A stretch of DNA of 48,092 nucleotides from Magnetococcales bacterium (GCA_015231915.1 JADGAR010000027.1:1-48092); one strand, 5' to 3'. Positions 8,997 through 18,294 are shown, counted from the stretch's first letter. The notes: a model not told the origin generated them from the sequence alone. Numbers and translations are program-made.

Positions 8997-9440
8997 TTAC
9001 TTGCAGGAGCCGGGCAGATAGGCGGAGTTGGCCAGGGAACCGACCCCGGAGCAGGTCCAGGTCCGACCGCCGTCGGCGGTGGCCAGTTGCAGGGCTTGTC
9101 CGGCGATGTTGGCATTCACGCCGCTGCTGGTGAAGGTGGCGGTCATGGTCAAGGCGCCAGTGGTGCTGCCTGCGCCGGTGAAGGCAATGGCGCCGACGTA
9201 TTTGCCGCTGGTCTGCACGCCGCTCAGGGTGGCGAGGGCCGGCATGGAGCCCTTGTCCTGATAATACTCCGAAACCGAGGTCTTCAGTCCGGCCAGCAGA
9301 CTGACGCCTTCCGACGCCTGGGCGCGGGCGATGTAGTCCTGGTAGGCGGGGATGGCCACGGCTGCCAGGACGCCGATGATCGCGATGACGATCATCAGTT
9401 CGATCAGGGTGAAACCGGCTTGTTTTTGGATCTTACGCAT
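8997..9440 (-). CDS. pilA: Type IV major pilin
   Basis: A 147-residue type IVa prepilin. The short leader MRKIQKQAG is followed by [20 protein letters not shown]: PilD would cleave after the Gly, methylate the Phe and leave the Glu5 needed for assembly. The rest forms the pilin head; two Cys near the end (TWTCSG and PGSCK) form the usual D-region disulfide. A ribosome site (GAGGAG) precedes the ATG. A sigma54-type promoter lies 101 bp upstream, as in PilR-controlled pilins, and a strong terminator follows. It pulls fibres for twitching, adhesion or DNA uptake. Confidence 0.95.
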   Translation of the reverse strand: MRKIQKQAGFTLIELMIVIAIIGVLAAVAIPAYQDYIARAQASEGVSLLAGLKTSVSEYYQDKGSMPALATLSGVQTSGKYVGAIAFTGAGSTTGALTMTATFTSSGVNANIAGQALQLATADGGRTWTCSGVGSLANSAYLPGSCK

Positions 9441-9540
9441 GGGAGTTCTCCTCGAAGGTTGGTGTGACCATTATGCTGGTCTGGTGAATTGTGTATCGCC
9501 GAAATCAATTGCCATGGTGAATCTCTTTAATGGAGTATAG

Positions 9541-9557
9541 AGCAACAGGCGTACCAA
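9541..9557 (-). promoter_or_regulatory. Sigma54-type promoter of pilA
   Basis: On the minus strand the sequence TTGGTACGCCTGTTGCT matches TTGGCACG-N4-TTGCT at all but one position, with correct GG-to-GC spacing. The predicted start is near 9530, giving a leader of about 90 nt before the pilA ATG. A PilR-like activator would be required; none is in the window. Confidence 0.75.
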
Positions 9558-9641
9558 ATGCAATGTATTGAGAATCCGGACCATTTTTGCGGTTGCCGCA
9601 TTTCCTGGGTGACGGAATTGGGCAGTTGGTGACAAAAATGG

Positions 9642-10520
9642 TCACTTTGAGGGTACCAATTTGGTCGTCAGCAGTCCGAAGGCCTCCCCCTCGTGCCAGG
9701 GAGGGGAGACCGGCCATCCCTCGTCGCGCAGGGTGAGGGGGAGATTGGTCAGCGGTTCGCCGCCGTTCAGGCGGACGTGCAGGCGTTGTCCGGGGGCCAT
9801 GGTCTCCATTTTCAGCTTGACCAGCACGAAGGTCATGGGGCAGGTGGCGGCGGTGATGTCGATGAACTCCGTGGCGCAGTGGGGGCAGGTTTGATTCCGC
9901 TCCCGGTGGATGCGCTGGTAGGCGGCGCGCATGGGGTCGAAGAGCAGCGCGGCGCTGAAGAGGATCGGATCGCCGATGGCAAGCAGGGTCTTGATCGCTT
10001 CGCTGGCCAGTGCACAGCCCGCAGCGGGCAGGGCGAGGGTGCTCCAATGCGGGGGGTGCGTGGGGCAGGGCGGTGCGTCGCAAGCCGCGCAGGGCAGGTT
10101 GGGATCCAGGCCCGCCTGGGAGCCGACGAGCCGGATCCCCCCATCCGCAGCGAACCGGGCCACAAGCAGCGGCAAATGCCATTGCAGGGCGATCCGGTTG
10201 CAATCGATGGCGCTCTCTCCGGTATCGATCAAAAGGTCGAGATGCGCGGCATCCTCCGGCAGGCGCAGCGGTTCGATGCGGCATGCGGGTTGGATCGCCA
10301 GGGCATGCCCGGCATCCGGGGTTGCCGCGACGGGAGCGGTTTCCCCACGCAGCAGCCCCACCCCCGCCGCCGCCAGATAGAGAAGCGCGATCCGGGCAGA
10401 GGGACCGGACCCGGCAATGCCGACCCGCGCCGCACCCAGACGACGCTGACCGTTCCCGCCGATCCCGGCCAGCATGATCTGGCGGGAGAAGCGTTCCGCC
10501 CAGTCGCTGTCGGTGGTCAT
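9642..10520 (-). CDS. Degenerate ThiF/MoeB-like domain fused to a TusA-like domain
   Basis: A 292-residue fusion. The N-terminal part (about 1-220) resembles E1-like ThiF/MoeB proteins ([18 protein letters not shown], a Rossmann-like [21 protein letters not shown]), but the acidic/SNLxRQ segment that binds ATP is missing. A CAAC and a CPHC pair remain, probably for zinc. The C-terminal part (about 222-292) is TusA-like, with [17 protein letters not shown] holding the conserved CP-containing sulfur-accepting Cys. It is the last gene of a sulfur-related series and its ATG overlaps the cysK stop by 4 bp. I infer a non-catalytic scaffold or sulfur carrier; function is unproven. Confidence 0.7.
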   Translation of the reverse strand: MTTDSDWAERFSRQIMLAGIGGNGQRRLGAARVGIAGSGPSARIALLYLAAAGVGLLRGETAPVAATPDAGHALAIQPACRIEPLRLPEDAAHLDLLIDTGESAIDCNRIALQWHLPLLVARFAADGGIRLVGSQAGLDPNLPCAACDAPPCPTHPPHWSTLALPAAGCALASEAIKTLLAIGDPILFSAALLFDPMRAAYQRIHRERNQTCPHCATEFIDITAATCPMTFVLVKLKMETMAPGQRLHVRLNGGEPLTNLPLTLRDEGWPVSPPWHEGEAFGLLTTKLVPSK

Positions 10521-11446
10521 GGGCACAACCCGGTGGAAAGATACCGGTCCGCCAGATCCGGCAGGATCACCACCATGCGCATGTCGGCGCATTCCGGTCG
10601 TCCGGCGACCCGCAGGGCCGCCGCCATGGCCGCACCACTGGAGATCCCGCACGGAATCCCTTCCCTGGCGGCCAGCGCGCGGGCGGTTTCGATTGACACC
10701 ATGTCGCCGACGCGGATCACCTCGTCGATCAGGGTGAGGTCCAAAACCGGGGGGATGAAGCCGGCCCCGATCCCCTGGATCGCATGCATTCCCGGCATGC
10801 CCCCGGAGAGCACCGGGGAGTTTTCCGGCTCCACGGCCAGGATGCGCACGGCAGGAAGATGGGCGCGCAGGGTACGGGCGATGCCGGTGAGGGAGCCTCC
10901 GGTCCCCACGCCGGCCACCAGCAGATCCAGTTGGCCATCCGTATCCGCGAGGATTTCGCCTGCCGTGGTTTCGGCATGGACTGCCGGGTTGGCCGGATTT
11001 TCGAACTGGTTGGGCATGAAGCCCTTTTTTTCTTTTTTCAGCAGTTCTTCCGCCTTGCGGATGGCCCCGCCCATCCCCTCCTGTGCCGGGGTGAGGACCA
11101 CGCGGGCGCCCAGAAGCTGAAACAGCTTGCGTCGCTCCACGGACATGGAGTCCGGCATGGTGAGCACCAGTCGCAGCCCCTTGGCCGCGCAGATGCCCGC
11201 CAGGGCGATGCCGGTATTGCCGGAGGTGGGTTCGATCACCACGGTCTCCCGGTCGATGCGGCCTTCCGCTTCCGCAGCGTCGAGCATGGCCAGGGCGATG
11301 CGGTCCTTGATCGACCCCAGGGGATTGAAGAATTCCAGCTTGGCCAGGATCTCGATCCGCAGGCCGGCGGTCAGGCGGTTGATGCGCACCAGGGGGGTGC
11401 GACCGATGGTCGAGGTGATGTCCGGGTGTATGCCTGGTCTGTTCAT
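10517..11446 (-). CDS. cysK: Cysteine synthase (O-acetylserine sulfhydrylase family)
   Basis: A 309-residue PLP enzyme of the CysK/CysM family. The lysine for the Schiff base is in [11 protein letters not shown], the Asn loop is [12 protein letters not shown], the phosphate-binding glycine loop is [10 protein letters not shown], and the C-terminal GISSGAAM contains the serine contacting the PLP nitrogen. It joins O-acetylserine (or O-phosphoserine) with a sulfide donor to form cysteine. It starts 1 bp after the MoeB/ThiF gene and overlaps the ThiF-TusA gene by ATGA, so it may use protein-bound sulfur, as CysM does in the CysO system. That is inference; no CysO-like carrier gene is visible. 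Confidence 0.93.
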   Translation of the reverse strand: MNRPGIHPDITSTIGRTPLVRINRLTAGLRIEILAKLEFFNPLGSIKDRIALAMLDAAEAEGRIDRETVVIEPTSGNTGIALAGICAAKGLRLVLTMPDSMSVERRKLFQLLGARVVLTPAQEGMGGAIRKAEELLKKEKKGFMPNQFENPANPAVHAETTAGEILADTDGQLDLLVAGVGTGGSLTGIARTLRAHLPAVRILAVEPENSPVLSGGMPGMHAIQGIGAGFIPPVLDLTLIDEVIRVGDMVSIETARALAAREGIPCGISSGAAMAAALRVAGRPECADMRMVVILPDLADRYLSTGLCP

Positions 11447-11447
11447 C

Positions 11448-12128
11448 TCACGGGGCCGTGCAGGGACAGTCGGGATTGAGAGGGACGGGCAGCGTGCGCC
11501 GCTTGCCGGTGAGGGCATCGATGGTCAGCATCAGGTTGCTTAAAGGTTCGCCCTCGCCGCTCAGCAGCTTGATGGCCTCCATTCCCATGAGCCAGCCCAC
11601 CTCCCCGACCAGGGTGGCCAGCACCCCCTCGCCCTGGCAGGTGGGGCCGTTTGCGGGCGGCGGGGCGGTGAAAAGACAGCGCAGGCAGGCGGAACGGCCC
11701 GGCAGAATGGTCATCAGTTGACCCCGGAACCCGGTCGCCGCCCCGTGCACCAGGGGAAAGCCCCCCAGGAGCGCCGCGTCGTTGGCGGCAAAGCGGGTGG
11801 CGAAGTTGTCCGAGGCGTCGATGGTCACGGCGTATTGTCCGGCCACGGCGGCGATCTGCTCCCGGCCCTCCAGGCGTTGGGCATGACGGTCGATGCGCAA
11901 CGTGGGGACGATCCCCTCCAGGCGGGCCGCAGCCCGTTCCACTTTGGGCGCCCCGATTTCGTCCGTGCGGTAGAGAATTTGCCGATGCAGGTTGGAAAGG
12001 GCGATCCGGTCCCCGTCCGCCAGCCCCAGCCGGGTCACCCCGCCCTGGGCCAGGGCGAGGGCGGCGGCGCAGCCGAGGCCGCCAGCGCCGATGAGCAGCA
12101 CGCTCCATTCCCGACCATGGGTCATCAT
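11448..12128 (-). CDS. MoeB/ThiF-family adenylyltransferase
   Basis: A 226-residue E1-like enzyme that adenylates the C-terminal glycine of a ubiquitin-like sulfur carrier. It has the nucleotide loop LLIGAGGLG, the ATP-binding segment [16 protein letters not shown] with the arginine, [10 protein letters not shown], a catalytic-Cys region [15 protein letters not shown] and Cys pairs (CLRC, CPC) suited to zinc. It lacks a rhodanese domain. The ATG at 12128 overlaps the Rrf2 stop by 4 bp. Its partner carrier (ThiS, MoaD or CysO type) is not in the window. Unlike the fusion protein two genes on, this copy keeps the catalytic residues. Confidence 0.88.
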   Translation of the reverse strand: MMTHGREWSVLLIGAGGLGCAAALALAQGGVTRLGLADGDRIALSNLHRQILYRTDEIGAPKVERAAARLEGIVPTLRIDRHAQRLEGREQIAAVAGQYAVTIDASDNFATRFAANDAALLGGFPLVHGAATGFRGQLMTILPGRSACLRCLFTAPPPANGPTCQGEGVLATLVGEVGWLMGMEAIKLLSGEGEPLSNLMLTIDALTGKRRTLPVPLNPDCPCTAP

Positions 12129-12586
12129 ATGGAATAGGTGATCCGGTTGGCGCTCTCGCACGGCACGCCGTTGCGGAAGGCGCGATTGGTCAGTTCCTCG
12201 ATGGTGACCGTATCCATGAGGGCCAGGCAGCGTTCCTGGAACTCCCCCCACAAGGGCCGGATCACCATCTGGCCGATGGGACCGGTGGCCGCGTCGGGGG
12301 GCAGGCCGGTGTCGTTGAACTCGTCGATTTCCATCACCACCCGCGCGATGTCCCCCACCGAGATGCCGGATTTCTCCCTGCCCAGCAGGTATCCGCCGCG
12401 CGGTCCCCGCACCCCGCGCAGAATCCCGGCCCGCACCAGCCGCTGCATCACCTGCTCCAGATAGCGTTGCGGCACGCCCTGGCGGGTGGTGACATCACGG
12501 ATCTGCACCGGTTCTCCGGTCGCGTTGTAGGCGATGTCCGTGACCGCCTCGATGGCGTACAGCAATTTCTTGGAAAATTTCAGCAT
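12125..12586 (-). CDS. Rrf2-family transcriptional regulator
   Basis: A 153-residue winged-helix regulator. The N-terminal helix MLKFSKKLLYAIEAVTDIA, recognition region RQGVPQRYLEQVMQRL and wing RGVRGPRGGYLLG are typical of Rrf2. The three-cysteine cluster of IscR is absent in the central region (EFNDTGLPPDAATG), so it is unlikely to hold a 2Fe-2S cluster in that way. The position ahead of MoeB/ThiF and cysK suggests a CymR-like control of cysteine or sulfur genes, by inference. It starts 35 bp after dut. Confidence 0.85.
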   Translation of the reverse strand: MLKFSKKLLYAIEAVTDIAYNATGEPVQIRDVTTRQGVPQRYLEQVMQRLVRAGILRGVRGPRGGYLLGREKSGISVGDIARVVMEIDEFNDTGLPPDAATGPIGQMVIRPLWGEFQERCLALMDTVTIEELTNRAFRNGVPCESANRITYSI

Positions 12587-12621
12587 GCCCTGGCCCTCCT
12601 CCCCAATGGTTGGGCGTTCCC

Positions 12622-13062
12622 TCAGCGACCGGTATGGCCGAATCCTCCCGTGCCCCGCGTGCTCGCTTCCAACTCCCCGACCGGCAGCCACTGGGCCTGC
12701 GACACGGGGGAGAACACCATTTGCGCGATCCGCTCCCCGCGCCGGATCACGAACGGCGCACCTCCCAGGTTGATCAGCAGCACCGCCACCTCCCCGCGGT
12801 AATCCGCGTCGATGGTGCCGGGGCTGTTCAGGATCGTGACGCCGTGCTTGAGCGCCAGACCCGAGCGCGGTCGGATCTGCGCCTCCCACCCGGCGGGTAT
12901 GGCCATGGTCAGGCCGGTGGGAATCAGGGCGCGTTCCATCGGGGCCAGGGTCGTCTCCGTGTCGATGGCCGCCATCAGGTCCATGCCTGCCGCTTGCTCT
13001 GTCATGTAGCGGGGCAGTGGCAGCCCCACGCCGTGGGGAAGAACATGTACCGGTATTTGCAT
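12622..13062 (-). CDS. dut: dUTP diphosphatase
   Basis: A 146-residue trimeric dUTPase that converts dUTP to dUMP and pyrophosphate. All five motifs are visible: [41 protein letters not shown] and the C-terminal glycine-rich [11 protein letters not shown] that closes over the substrate. It follows coaBC by 10 bp; the coaBC-dut pairing is common in Proteobacteria. Confidence 0.96.
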   Translation of the reverse strand: MQIPVHVLPHGVGLPLPRYMTEQAAGMDLMAAIDTETTLAPMERALIPTGLTMAIPAGWEAQIRPRSGLALKHGVTILNSPGTIDADYRGEVAVLLINLGGAPFVIRRGERIAQMVFSPVSQAQWLPVGELEASTRGTGGFGHTGR

Positions 13063-13072
13063 GGTGATCCGC

Positions 13073-14347
13073 TCAGGTTGGATGGCGCTGGCCGAGCAGT
13101 GCGTGAATCGCCCGGATCAGCCGTTCGGCCACCGCCTCCTTGGGGAGCAGGGGCCAGCTCTCTTCCCAGCCGTCGCGACCGATCAGGGTCACGATGTTGG
13201 TCTCGGAGCCGAAGCCGCATCCCGGTGCGGTCACGTCGTTGATGGCCAGCAGGTCGCACCCCTTGCGTACCAGCTTTTCCCGGCCACGCTCCAGGGCGTT
13301 GCCGGTTTCTGCGGCGAACCCGCACACCACCTGATTCCCGTTCGCACGGGCCGACAGTTCCGCCAGGATGTCCGGATTTTGCGTCAGGGTCAGATGCATT
13401 TCCGGTTCCTCGTGCTCCTTCTTGATTTTGTCCGGCTGGCGTTGCGCGGGGCGGTAATCCGCCACTGCAGCCGTCAGGATGGCGGCGTCGCACTCCCGTT
13501 GCTGCCAGGCCTCCAGGGCTGCGGCGCGCATCTCTTCGGCTGTGGTCACCGGCAGGAGGCGCGCCCCAGGGGGGGGCGGCAAGGCCACCGGCCCGTGGAC
13601 CAGGTCCACTTCCGCCCCTGCCCGCAGGGCCGCCAGGGCCGTCTCCCATCCCATTTTTCCCGACGAGTGATTGGTCAGGAAACGCACCGGATCCAGCTCT
13701 TCCCGGGTTGGCCCGGCGGTGATCAGGAAACGTCGTCCCGCCAGGATCGGGGGGGTGAGCGCCCGGCGTGCCGCCTCCAGGATCGCGGCGGGTTCGGCCA
13801 TGCGTCCCTCGCCGCTCTCTCCGCAGGCCATGGCGCCGCTTTCCGGGCCGATCACCAGCAGTCCGTCCTCCCGCAGGCGGGCCACGTTGCGCTGGGTCGC
13901 CGGGTGGCTCCACATGGCCGGATTCATCGCGGGCGCGGCCAGGGTCGGGCCGCGTCGTGCCAGCAGCAGGGCGGTCAGCAGGTCGTCCGCCTGGCCCGAT
14001 GCCATGCGGGCCATCAGGTCGGCTGTGGCCGGTGCGATGATCACCAGGTCGGCCTCGCGGGCCAGACGGATATGGTCCATTTCGCCCGGCTGGCGGGGCT
14101 GCATCAGTTCTCCGTGGACCGGACCCCCGGCCAGGGATTGCAGGGTGAGTTCCGTGACGAAGCGCAATCCGGCGGGCGTGGGCACAGGCACGACCAAGGC
14201 TCCCGCCTCCCGCAGGCGGCGGATGATCTCCAGGCTTTTGTAGGCGGCGATCCCACCCCCGATGCCGATGACGATCTGTTTCCCGGTCCAGAAGCTCAAC
14301 GATTCATTTCTCCCGTGCTGTTGTCGTGCAATCGTAAAATTATCCAT
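13073..14347 (-). CDS. coaBC: Bifunctional phosphopantothenoylcysteine decarboxylase/synthetase
   Basis: A protein of about 424 residues for two steps of coenzyme A synthesis. The N-terminal flavoprotein CoaC domain has [17 protein letters not shown], the active His in [22 protein letters not shown] and the active Cys in [10 protein letters not shown]. The C-terminal CoaB domain has [20 protein letters not shown] and AAVADYRPA for CTP-dependent ligation of cysteine. The start is uncertain: ATG 14347 has no ribosome site, while TTG 14299 lies behind GGGAGA and would give 408 residues, nearer the usual length. It leads the coaBC-dut series. Confidence 0.93.
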   Translation of the reverse strand: MDNFTIARQQHGRNESLSFWTGKQIVIGIGGGIAAYKSLEIIRRLREAGALVVPVPTPAGLRFVTELTLQSLAGGPVHGELMQPRQPGEMDHIRLAREADLVIIAPATADLMARMASGQADDLLTALLLARRGPTLAAPAMNPAMWSHPATQRNVARLREDGLLVIGPESGAMACGESGEGRMAEPAAILEAARRALTPPILAGRRFLITAGPTREELDPVRFLTNHSSGKMGWETALAALRAGAEVDLVHGPVALPPPPGARLLPVTTAEEMRAAALEAWQQRECDAAILTAAVADYRPAQRQPDKIKKEHEEPEMHLTLTQNPDILAELSARANGNQVVCGFAAETGNALERGREKLVRKGCDLLAINDVTAPGCGFGSETNIVTLIGRDGWEESWPLLPKEAVAERLIRAIHALLGQRHPT

Positions 14348-14507
14348 TTTTTTTGCGTGCCGGTCAATCGATTTCCGGCCAGGGCATTTTGCGCGTCTGG
14401 TGCGAAACGGGCTGGTATGTGAGCCGATTTTCCGGCATGATGCCAGATACGGCGTATTGCGGTTACCATGTCGATACCGGATAATGACGACAAGGAGGGG
14501 GGAGAGC

Positions 14508-15335
14508 ATGGCGAATGAACTGACTTTGGACACCGAATTCCTCGTGTTCACCGCGAACCATAACCGTTACGGCGTACCGCACCTCAACGTGGTGGCGGTC
14601 ATGGATGTGCCGGAATACACCTGCGTCCCCTGCATGCCTGCGGAAATGCGCGGGGTGATCCCGTTTCAGGAACGCAGCATCCCCTTGTTCGATCTGCGGA
14701 TCTGTTTCGGGGAACCGCCCCGGGCGCAGGAGACCGACGAACTCAAGCAAACCATGGCGTTGCGCAAACAGGATCACATCAACTGGCTCGACAAGTTGAA
14801 GGATGAGGTGTTCAACGGCAGGCCCATCACGGTGCAGACCAATCCCCACCTGTGCGCGTTCGGCAAATGGTACGATCGATTCCACACCGACAATCTCAAC
14901 CTGAGTGCCTACATGCAGCGGTTCGACACCCCCCACCAGCAGATTCATCAGGTGGCGGTGCAGGCAGCGGCCCTGATCCGGGACGGTCGCACCAGGGAGG
15001 CCGAGGAGTTGATCCATCTGACGGAAAAGGGGCTGTTGACGCGCCTGATCGACCTGTTCGACGGCATCGGCGGGCAGATCCGTCAATATCTGTTGGAGTA
15101 CGCCCTGGTCTTGCAGGTGGAGGGGGAACAGTTCGCCGTGGCGGTGGACGACATCAATTATTTCAGCCGGCTCCATCACATCGAATCCCGTGTGCCGACC
15201 GGCATGACCAATGCGGAAAACGACTTTGTCCAGGCCATCGGTCGCTATCGGGAAGATGGCAACCAGGAGGAAACCGATATCCTCCTGCTGGATGTCGGTC
15301 GCATCGTGAATCGTGAGGAGGTGGATGCCAAATGA
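14508..15335 (+). CDS. CheW-like protein with an inserted CZB zinc-binding domain
   Basis: A 275-residue protein. The N-terminal part (about 8-75) is the first half of a CheW fold (GVIPFQERSIPLFDLRICFG); the C-terminal part (about 190-270) is the second half (LVLQVEGEQFAVAVDDINYF). Between them sits a CZB domain: DHINWLDKLKDEV, the CxFGKW hallmark (LCAFGKWYDRF) and DTPHQQIHQ supply the His-Cys-His-His zinc ligands. CZB domains sense zinc or hypochlorite in chemoreceptors and diguanylate cyclases. A strong ribosome site (GGAGGGGGGAGA) supports ATG 14508. The stop overlaps the next ATG, so it is coupled to a membrane protein and a hybrid kinase. Confidence 0.85.
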   Translation: MANELTLDTEFLVFTANHNRYGVPHLNVVAVMDVPEYTCVPCMPAEMRGVIPFQERSIPLFDLRICFGEPPRAQETDELKQTMALRKQDHINWLDKLKDEVFNGRPITVQTNPHLCAFGKWYDRFHTDNLNLSAYMQRFDTPHQQIHQVAVQAAALIRDGRTREAEELIHLTEKGLLTRLIDLFDGIGGQIRQYLLEYALVLQVEGEQFAVAVDDINYFSRLHHIESRVPTGMTNAENDFVQAIGRYREDGNQEETDILLLDVGRIVNREEVDAK

Positions 15336-15574
15336 CGGAAAATCCCGCATGGATCTCCTGGCTCGTCCTGCTGGCAGGTGGGGTCGTGACGTTGCTGGGT
15401 CTGTTCAAGATCATCGTCAGCAGCGCACGACTGATGGTGTGGCTGGTGCTGTTGACCGTGGGTCTGACGGGCATGGCTTATGGCATCCGCCAGCATCCCG
15501 ACATCCTGGTGACCATCGGCGTGCCGCCTGAAACGGTACGTTCGATCCATTCCGTGCTGGCGCCGGGCAAGTGA
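15332..15574 (+). CDS. Small two-helix membrane protein, unknown function
   Basis: An 80-residue protein with two predicted membrane helices (about 8-28, ISWLVLLAGGVVTLLGLF, and 33-50, RLMVWLVLLTVGLTGMAYG) and a short C-terminal tail. I do not recognise the family. It overlaps both neighbours by 4 bp (ATGA before, GTGA after), so it is very likely expressed and may act with the CheW-CZB protein and the histidine kinase. Confidence 0.7.
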   Translation: MTENPAWISWLVLLAGGVVTLLGLFKIIVSSARLMVWLVLLTVGLTGMAYGIRQHPDILVTIGVPPETVRSIHSVLAPGK

Positions 15575-17841
15575 AGCCGGAACTCCACACTGCCGATCGC
15601 CATCCGCGCGGCAATCGGCGGCGTCCTCTGGCGCGGGACACGCTGTTGGCCATTCTGCTGTTCGGGACCGCCTTTTGGTCCATGGACGCCTTGCGTGTGT
15701 TCGACTGGCTCGTGGAATTCTCTGAGCGGTTTCCGGCCTTGCGGATCGGGCAACTGGTGCCCGCCTTGATTTTCGGTCTGGCGGGCTATGTGGCCCTGAC
15801 GGTGGCGCGGGTGCATTTTCTGAATATCCGCCTGCAGGTCGGGGAGCGGCGCATGCGCTTCTTCATGGAGCATGCCCCGGCAGCCATGGCCATGTTCGAC
15901 GCGGGGATGCGCTGTCTGGAATCGAGTCTGCGCTGGCGCTCCGATTTGGGCTTGCCCATGTCCGGCACCAACGGTCTGCCGTTGGCCGAGATGCTGCCGG
16001 CGATGCCCGAGGGGTGGAGGGACCTGCCGGGGGCGTGCCTGAACGGCGCGGTGGTCAGCGTGGAGGAGGAGAGCTACCGGCTGCCCGATGGCACGGAGGA
16101 GTGGATCCACTGGACCGCCCATCCCTGGCATGAGTTGGACCCGCATCATGGCCGGGAGCGGATCGGCGGGGTGATACTCTTTGTCGAGCGGATCACCGCC
16201 CGCAAGCGGGCGGAAGCGGAACGACGCGCGCGCGAGGCCGCCGAGGCGGCCAATCAGGCCAAGAGCGCCTTTCTGGCCGTCATGAGTCACGAGATCCGCA
16301 CCCCCATGAGCGGGACCATGGCCATGGTCGATCAACTCGCCACGACCCGGCTGGATGCCGATCAGCAGCAGTTGGTGGCCTTGCTGCAGCGTTCCAACGA
16401 GGCGCTGCTGGGCATCATCAACAACATTCTCGATTTCTCCAAGATGGAGGCCGGCAGGTTGCTTCTGGAGGCGGTTCCGTTCGCGCTGGATCAACTGCTC
16501 TCCGATCTGCGTTCCCTGTTCGAGCATCCCCTGAACAGGAAAGGGGTGCGGTTCCGGCTGTTGCTGGAACCGGAGGTGCCTGCGATGCTGGTGGGGGATC
16601 CCTTGCGGTTGCGCCAGATTCTGATGAATCTGCTTTCCAATGCCGTGAAATTCACCTCCCGTGGGGAGATCGCCCTGGAGGCCCGCATGCGCTCCCGTGA
16701 GGGGGAGGTGTGCCATATCGTTTTTCATGTGCGTGACAGCGGGGTGGGGATGACCGGGGAGCAACTGGAGGCCCTGTTCGTTCCGTATGTCCAGGCCGAT
16801 GTCTCCGTCAGCCGTATCCATGGCGGGACCGGGCTGGGGCTGGCCATCTGCCGTCAACTTGCGGATCTCATGGGGGGGAGCATCACGGCCCGGAGCGTGG
16901 CCGGCGAGGGAACCGTTTTCACCCTGGAACTCGCCTTTGGTGTGGCGCGGGCACAGGCCGGGGCCGTGGTGGTCCCGGAGCCGCTTGCGCCCCCCGTGCC
17001 GGTGGCGGCGGATCTCCCGACGGGCACGGGGGGCGCCAGGGTGCTGCTGGTGGATGACGACAGCTTGAGTCGTCAATTGACCGAAGTGATGCTCAAGGGG
17101 AAGGTCGCCCTGGTGCGCTGCGCCGAAAGCGGGGTACAGGCATTGGAGTGGGTGGCCAGGGAGTCCTTCGATCTGATTTTCATGGATGTGCGGATGCCGG
17201 GCATGGACGGTTACGAGACCTGCCGGAGGATTCGCGCTTATGAAAGCGAGCACGCCTTGCCGCGCACTCCGGTCATCGCCTTGACGGGCAATGTGCGTGC
17301 CCAGGTTCAGGCGGCGGGGCTGGCGGCGGGGATGGACGATTCTCTTACCAAACCCTTGCGCATCAAAGTGCTGCACGATGCCCTGGACCGTTGGCTCACG
17401 CCTTCTTCCGCGCCCGAGGCGCCGGTTGTCGCTGCGCCTTCGCACCCTGCGTCCGGGGAGAAAGAAGAAGAGGAGGAGATCCCGCTGCTGGAAGAACGGA
17501 TTCTGGAGACGCTGCGTCAGGAATTGTCCAGGGTGCCGGGGGCCTTCGCGAACATCCTGGGCATGTTTCTCGACGATATCGATGTCAAGCTGGAGGAGAT
17601 CCGAACCGCCATGCGGGAACAGGATGGTTCCTCTCTCTCCCGTGTTGCCCACAGCATGAAATCCCAGTGCGGTTCCGTGGGTGCGGCCCGCCTGCGCCAG
17701 CTGTTCGTGCAAATGGAACGCCTTGCCAAGGAGGGTGATCTGGCGGCGGTTCCGTCCATCCTGGAGGAGGCGGAGCGGCTGTTCGGCGCGCTCCGGCCTC
17801 GTCTGGAGCGGGCACGCCAGCACCCCGATCAACCGGTCTGA
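15571..17841 (+). CDS. Membrane hybrid histidine kinase (PAS-HisKA-HATPase-REC-HPt)
   Basis: A 756-residue BarA-like sensor. It has two membrane helices (about 25-45 and 60-80) with a very short loop, a PAS-like region (about 88-210), a HisKA domain with His in VMSHEIRTPMSGTM (about residue 242), an ATPase domain (NLLSNAVKFT, DSGVGM, GTGLGLAI), a receiver with phospho-acceptor in FMDVRMPGMDGYE (about 537) and a C-terminal HPt with His in RVAHSMKSQCGSVG (about 693). The complete internal relay implies a separate output regulator, not present here. The GTG start at 15571 overlaps the preceding stop. With almost no extracytoplasmic domain, the signal may be cytoplasmic or from its membrane partner. 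Confidence 0.92.
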   Translation: MKPELHTADRHPRGNRRRPLARDTLLAILLFGTAFWSMDALRVFDWLVEFSERFPALRIGQLVPALIFGLAGYVALTVARVHFLNIRLQVGERRMRFFMEHAPAAMAMFDAGMRCLESSLRWRSDLGLPMSGTNGLPLAEMLPAMPEGWRDLPGACLNGAVVSVEEESYRLPDGTEEWIHWTAHPWHELDPHHGRERIGGVILFVERITARKRAEAERRAREAAEAANQAKSAFLAVMSHEIRTPMSGTMAMVDQLATTRLDADQQQLVALLQRSNEALLGIINNILDFSKMEAGRLLLEAVPFALDQLLSDLRSLFEHPLNRKGVRFRLLLEPEVPAMLVGDPLRLRQILMNLLSNAVKFTSRGEIALEARMRSREGEVCHIVFHVRDSGVGMTGEQLEALFVPYVQADVSVSRIHGGTGLGLAICRQLADLMGGSITARSVAGEGTVFTLELAFGVARAQAGAVVVPEPLAPPVPVAADLPTGTGGARVLLVDDDSLSRQLTEVMLKGKVALVRCAESGVQALEWVARESFDLIFMDVRMPGMDGYETCRRIRAYESEHALPRTPVIALTGNVRAQVQAAGLAAGMDDSLTKPLRIKVLHDALDRWLTPSSAPEAPVVAAPSHPASGEKEEEEEIPLLEERILETLRQELSRVPGAFANILGMFLDDIDVKLEEIRTAMREQDGSSLSRVAHSMKSQCGSVGAARLRQLFVQMERLAKEGDLAAVPSILEEAERLFGALRPRLERARQHPDQPV

Positions 17842-17880
17842 GCGGCTTGCCGCGCATCATCTCTGTTTTTCCTGACCCTT

Positions 17881-17897
17881 CCCCTGGTGGGGTTTTT
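17881..17897 (+). terminator. Weak hairpin plus T-run after the kinase gene
   Basis: CCCC and GGGG pair around a TGGT loop, followed by five T residues, 40 bp after the kinase stop. The stem is short, so this is only a possible terminator. Confidence 0.4.
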
Positions 17898-17981
17898 CGC
17901 TAAAAATCCAATCTTTCCATTTGGTTATTCTTTGCCATGCCGGGTTTGATCCCGTCATGGCTTTTTTTTGCGCAAATGTGC

Positions 17982-18008
17982 TCAAGTGTAGAATGGAAAA
18001 ACCGATAA
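17982..18008 (+). promoter_or_regulatory. Sigma28 (FliA)-type promoter of flagellin 1
   Basis: TCAAGTGT, 11 bp, then ACCGATAA matches the FliA consensus TAAAGTTT-N11-GCCGATAA at 6/8 and 7/8 positions with exact spacing. The predicted start near 18015 gives an unusually long leader of about 275 nt before the flagellin ATG. The rest of the 450-bp gap 17842-18291 shows no gene. Confidence 0.65.
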
Positions 18009-18263
18009 TTTGATTCAGGGGGTATATTGGTCAAATGGCCGATACTCCCGCAAGGCCACGCCGGGGCAGCAGGAGGGGGTGGTGAAAAAAAGTGGAAAAA
18101 GTGCTTTAGTCCCAGATGGGATCGGACGATAAATTGATCAAGGGGAATTTTAGGCAATTTAAAATGAAGCAAGAGGGTACCGGGTCAGGGTTAAGCCCGT
18201 AAAACGAATAGCCCATCATCCACCAGGGAAGGAAACACAACGTGGCCCGGAGGTCTTGCCGGC

Positions 18264-18294
18264 CAGGAATTTTTTTTCAGGAGAAAAAAAAATG
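18264..18294 (+). promoter_or_regulatory. Ribosome-binding site in the loop of a T8/A9 stem
   Basis: Eight T (18270-18277), then CAGGAG (18278-18283), then nine A ending in the ATG (18284-18292). The T and A runs can pair so that the Shine-Dalgarno GGAG sits in the loop, the kind of GGA-loop site bound by CsrA. A second CAGGAA lies just upstream (18264-18269). Confidence 0.45.

Noticed and set aside
9560-9640. Small inverted repeats (TGCGG/CCGCA and GTGAC/GTCAC) after the ThiF-TusA gene
   Set aside because: The stems are only five base pairs and no T-run follows on the minus strand, so I do not call a terminator.
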